Assembly (NCBI RefSeq): GCF_009917385.1
Contig: NZ_QWLJ01000039.1
Span: 1-46,635 of the forward strand
DNA from: Roseburia sp. 1XD42-34
GTDB lineage: Bacteria > Bacillota > Bacilli > Bacillales > Amphibacillaceae
Direction of reading: 5' to 3'
DNA: 46,635 nucleotides
Below, in pieces: positions 43,833-46,635 of this stretch; positions within the stretch are counted from its first letter, which is position 1, and every line of letters starts with the position of its first letter. The notes under the pieces are model-generated. The model did not search any database and was not told the DNA's origin. It saw only the letters and a program-made list of their open reading frames with translations. A program made the position numbers and the translations under genes.

Positions 43833-44540
43833 TTAAATATTTATAACTACATTAAAATCAGCATGATCACTATAGATAACATTCACTTTTTCAATTGCTC
43901 TTCCAAGTTGGTCGAAAACAGTTCCCTGAACATTTAGTAAGGGAAAGGAGGAAGTCATTTTAAAATAATTCATTAATTTTTCATTTGCGTCAATCGCTTT
44001 CACATGAAGACTTGCATAATTCGGTTTTGTATTAAAATTTTTTTCTAATGTGTCGTATAATGATAATTCCGAGAAGTCATATTTATCTAGCGCAGGAAAC
44101 ATTTCTAAATTTAATATAGACGTATCTAACGTCATCCATTCTTGCTTATCTTGCTTTTGAAAACCACGTAGTCGAATTAACTTTAAGTAATTCTTTTGCT
44201 TTTTAGTGATGATTTCATGCTTTATAACTTTTGTAATGGGCCGTTGATTCGTTTTCTTTGCATAAGCTGAAAAACCACTGAAATTCCAAATGTTTTCTCG
44301 AACCTTCCTTAAGCGGACATATGTCCCTTTACCATGAATTCTTTCGATAATACCTTCATTGCTTAATTCAGATAGAGATCGCTGGATCGTAGTACGAGTA
44401 ACTTTATATTGTTCAACTAATTCGTTTTCAGAAGGAAGACGATCTCCGTTTTGATATTTCCCTGATAATATTTGTGACTTTACGTCTTCGCTAATTTGTA
44501 AATAAATAGGAATAAAGCTTGTCTTATCAATAGCCAACAT
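43833..44540 (-). CDS. GntR-family regulator (HutC/UTRA type)
   Basis: GGAGGTTGATTATG puts the start at 44540 (235 residues, MLAIDKTSFI); the frame is open further up without a ribosome binding site. N-terminal winged helix (~8-72): IPIYLQISEDVKSQILSGKY, GDRLPSENELVEQYKVTRTT and RIHGKGTYVR. C-terminal UTRA ligand domain (~90-235). Heads the permease/hydrolase/kinase operon and probably represses it. E. coli YegW is its positional counterpart. Confidence 0.92.
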   Translation of the reverse strand: MLAIDKTSFIPIYLQISEDVKSQILSGKYQNGDRLPSENELVEQYKVTRTTIQRSLSELSNEGIIERIHGKGTYVRLRKVRENIWNFSGFSAYAKKTNQRPITKVIKHEIITKKQKNYLKLIRLRGFQKQDKQEWMTLDTSILNLEMFPALDKYDFSELSLYDTLEKNFNTKPNYASLHVKAIDANEKLMNYFKMTSSFPLLNVQGTVFDQLGRAIEKVNVIYSDHADFNVVINI

Positions 44541-44604
44541 AATCAACCTCCAACTGTATTTTATTTTTGACAAGTATCTATGCAAATGAAAACATATCTT
44601 GATT

Positions 44605-44620
44605 ACTTGAGTAGACAAGT
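44605..44620 (-). promoter_or_regulatory. Candidate GntR operator
   Basis: Inverted repeat ACTTG (44605-44609) / CAAGT (44616-44620), six-base centre, with a further CAAGT at 44571-44575. About 65-80 bases upstream of the regulator start. On the minus strand a possible promoter TTGCAT - 16 bases - TAAAAT lies between. Fits autoregulation. Confidence 0.4.
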
Positions 44621-44811
44621 TAAATAACATGAAATCGATTTCAACTTCATCATATTCCTACTTATTTAATATGTCAATGAAAATTATAATGGATTTTTTT
44701 GCGACATATTTTTGTGTTATTTCTCAGTATATTGTAATCTATCTATCCCGTTAAGACCGTGTCCCCAATGCAACTTTTTTATTTATGTTATTAATATTTT
44801 GAAAATAAGGG

Positions 44812-44849
44812 TAAAAATATCTCAGGATAAAATCCTGGCACTATTTTTA
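44812..44849. terminator. Nested hairpin, possible terminator
   Basis: Outer pair TAAAAATA (44812-44819) / TATTTTTA (44842-44849) around inner CAGGAT (44823-44828) / ATCCTG (44832-44837). It lies past the end of the decayed gene at 44911 and may have been its terminator. The rest of 44641-44910 is AT-rich with nothing recognised. Confidence 0.4.
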
Positions 44850-44910
44850 TCCTCTTATCTAACTGACAGTAGCAGTTTAATATACCGTTAGATTTTATAA
44901 ATACCTATAC

Positions 44911-45470
44911 CTAATAATCCAGTTGACGATAATAACGACGAATTTCTAGGGGATGGCAATTTAACTTTTCCACATGTGCATCTATTCTTTGCGTTATTGC
45001 ATGCATAATAAAGTACGATAATCGGCAACGATATTTATTGCTAATTTCTGTTAATTTGTATTCTTTTGAATCTATAATTGTATAATTACCACAAATTCGA
45101 GGCAGTAAATTACCGACCCTCTGCGCTAATTCGCGCTGCTCGTCTTCTCCAACAAATAAAGTTACTGAAGTGGTTTCATCACATTCGTTCTGTATATTGA
45201 AACAGCTTAGGATATGATTGGATTACTGCCTGTTTAAATTCTTTTATTAATGATTGCACTTTCCATATCTTCAGGTTGCCAACGTACAGAACTTCTTTGG
45301 AATAAATAATAACTAATTGCATAAACACTGTTACCATTGAATATAATTTGATAGGATGATTCCATTTGCTTTAATGTATCCTGTACATATTGAGTCATAA
45401 ATAATAATAATTCGTGTTTTTTTCTCTATCTGTTTTAAACAGCAAAAAATCAAATAGGTTTTCTACTTAA
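44911..45470 (-). pseudogene. Decayed gene of unknown family
   Basis: Minus-strand coding sequence in three frame-shifted pieces. From 45470 it reads ENLFDFLLFKTDREKKHELL and continues through YQIIFNGNSVYAISYYLFQR. A frameshift near 45250-45262 leads to IKEFKQAVIQSYPKLFQYTE. Another near 45185-45200 leads to VTLFVGEDEQRELAQRVGNL and on to LSYFIMHAITQRIDAHVEKL, ending at TAG 44911-44913. Rejoined it would be about 185 residues, helical. I do not recognise the family. Its position beside LXG-toxin remnants suggests an immunity or accessory gene; that is inference. No intact start was found. Confidence 0.5.
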
Positions 45471-45526
45471 AAATAATCCTATTAAGGGAATGACTAGTAG
45501 AAAATACTTCAAACCCCTATTATCTG
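45471..45526 (-). repeat. Partial duplicate of the DUF1648 gene segment
   Basis: 56 bases identical at 52 positions to 45939-45994 in the same orientation. It is a leftover of a second copy of the membrane-protein gene, fused to the decayed gene at 44911. Surrounding 45527-45689 holds nothing else recognisable. Confidence 0.75.
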
Positions 45527-45689
45527 TTTAACCTTCTATCTAGTTTTGTTTTATACCTCGGTAACTTTCAATACATAGTAATTTGTAGTTCTATGTAAAA
45601 AACTAAATAAAAAATTTAGACGTTATCATGAAAAATAACACCTTAAGGAAAAAATACTATTCTTTTAATGTAGCCGCCCAAATTAGCTT

Positions 45690-46133
45690 TTAAAAAAGAG
45701 ATACCAAAATTACCGCTAATAAAAATAGAGACAAGAAATTAAATACACCGTTTTCCATACCCTCTGCATATCTCAAAAGAGACTCATTAGCGAATATAGA
45801 GATTACAAAGAATAAATTCTGCATTAAAATCATTATTCTCTTCGACATAGTATATTGTTTCTCTCGATTTTTCTCAGTTAAATTAATATAATTTAATTTT
45901 TCAAGGCGCTTAGTTAATAAACCGATTAACCACCATACAAATAATCCTATTAAGGGAATGGCTAGTAGAAAGTACTTCGAACCCCAATTATCTGCTCCCC
46001 CTTTAGTGAAATAAATTGCTATGCGTACTGGAATCTCTGACCAAAATATAAACATATTTATCAAATGATAAACCAAAATGAGCACAGAGATAGAAGTAAG
46101 TATGCACTTAAATTATTTTACTTTTATTTCCAA
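45690..46133 (-). pseudogene. DUF1648-like membrane protein, early stop codon
   Basis: About 140 residues with four hydrophobic segments. The DUF1648-like part is FWSEIPVRIAIYFTKGGADN followed by WGSKYFLLAIPLIGLF. A strong ribosome binding site (GGAGGATTAAA) leads to TTG at 46131-46133, but the seventh codon is TAA (46113-46115); past it the same frame is open to 45690. Translation could restart at GTG 46083-46085, giving 131 residues, but no ribosome binding site is there. Such membrane proteins occur as immunity proteins next to polymorphic toxins; the truncated LXG gene just upstream supports that role. Probably inactive or nearly so. Confidence 0.55.
45939..45994 (-). repeat. Parent copy of the 56-bp duplicate
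   Basis: Segment inside the DUF1648-like gene matching 45471-45526 at 52 of 56 positions. Direct orientation, 412 bases apart. Confidence 0.75.
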
Positions 46134-46209
46134 TTTAATCCTCCGTTTGTAATATATTATTTCACTAGCGTTGCATTAATTAAGACATTATTAAAAATAC
46201 CCTAAATTC

Positions 46210-46635
46210 TCATCTAAAAGGCTTTTTGTCTAATAACTTCGGCGCTTTTCTTGCTGCGCCTGCACCTATTTTTGCAACGCCTGAAGCTCCTTTGACAGCC
46301 CAAATACCTGGTATGAAGGCAGCAACGGCTGCTCCGGTGGCGTACATAACACCTTCACTTTCCACGGTATCGGTGAAAGCTTGGGCAGTTGATTCCACTG
46401 CGCGCATAGGATCTTGCATAAATTGTAACGCAGCTTGTGTGTAGGCATTAACTGTTTGACTTGCACTATCCTTTAACCAAGACGGTTCAACAGGATCAGG
46501 AATAATACCAGATACGGTGACAACACCTGCGTCCTTCACAACGGTTAGCAGTCCCATGACCATTCCCGCAATGCTTTCTACAATTCCTCTTTCAAAATCA
46601 TCAAGAGCTTTATTTACACCACTTACAACATCCCA
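46210..46635 (-). CDS. C-terminal part of an LXG polymorphic toxin, toxin domain missing
   Basis: The frame is open from the window edge (46635) to TGA at 46210-46212; the N-terminal LXG secretion domain lies outside. The visible 141 residues look like the glycine/alanine-rich, amphipathic central region of type VII secretion LXG toxins: WDVVSGVNKALDDFERGIVE, SWLKDSASQTVNAYTQAALQ and ATGAAVAAFIPGIWAVKGAS. Normally a toxin domain of 100 or more residues follows; here the protein ends LLDKKPFR after GAGAARKAPK. So the gene is probably a truncated toxin or a carrier cut off before its effector. The downstream membrane gene and duplicate are consistent with a decaying toxin-immunity locus. Confidence 0.65.
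   Translation of the reverse strand, partial: WDVVSGVNKALDDFERGIVESIAGMVMGLLTVVKDAGVVTVSGIIPDPVEPSWLKDSASQTVNAYTQAALQFMQDPMRAVESTAQAFTDTVESEGVMYATGAAVAAFIPGIWAVKGASGVAKIGAGAARKAPKLLDKKPFR

Overview
This window is AT-rich DNA with strong GGAGG ribosome binding sites and tightly packed gene strings. The gene content (arcABDC-argR arginine deiminase operon, LicR-type PTS regulator, PucR regulator, LXG toxin) points to a low-GC Firmicute. It fits best a Bacillaceae member of the Virgibacillus/Oceanobacillus type; this assignment is inference from gene content and repeat style, not from a marker gene. No rRNA, tRNA or CRISPR array was seen.

Layout. (1) 1-2850: a badly decayed IS3-family element, a small unrecognised gene, and a gene-poor stretch with a structured GC-rich repeat. 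(2) 2855-10822, minus strand: a PTS operon under a LicR-type regulator (GH4 phospho-glycosidase, IIB, IIC, ChbG deacetylase remnant, IIA, NamZ-like exo-muramidase). It carries three separate lesions: a frameshift in the glycosidase, a frameshift plus truncation in chbG, and a stop codon between the NamZ part and an AMIN-like tail. It looks like a chitobiose or murein-disaccharide pathway in decay. (3) 11035-16474, minus: complete arginine deiminase operon arcA-arcB-arcD-arcC-argR, with argS just upstream. (4) 19016-22899, plus: a glycerate operon (CdaR-type regulator, GntP permease, glycerate kinase). (5) 23326-28015, minus: ATP-dependent hydantoinase HyuA/HyuB with a small cupin and an XRE-cupin regulator. 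(6) 28552-39224, minus: PucR regulator, then NCS2 permease, BiuH-like isochorismatase-fold hydrolase, second NCS2 permease, and the three proteins of the AllFGH (FdrA/DUF1116/DUF2877) carbamoyltransferase with a dedicated carbamate kinase. (7) 40515-44540, minus: GntR regulator, ADP-ribosylglycohydrolase-like enzyme, NCS1 permease, PfkB kinase, a Gram-positive counterpart of E. coli yegTUVW. (8) 44900-46635: decayed end of an LXG polymorphic-toxin locus.

How it works together. Regions 5 and 6 are the most interesting part. Together they encode import of a purine- or pyrimidine-like cyclic ureide, ATP-dependent ring opening (HyuAB), an amidohydrolase step, phosphorolytic release of carbamoyl phosphate (FdrA complex), and ATP recovery (carbamate kinase). 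No allantoinase, allantoate hydrolase or ureidoglycolate enzyme is present, so the substrate is probably not allantoin and is not settled by the sequence. The window holds two independent carbamoyl-phosphate-to-ATP routes (ADI and the FdrA cluster). At least four copies, and probably a degraded fifth, of a diverged stem-loop repeat sit at gene ends; one has apparently cut into the chbG remnant.
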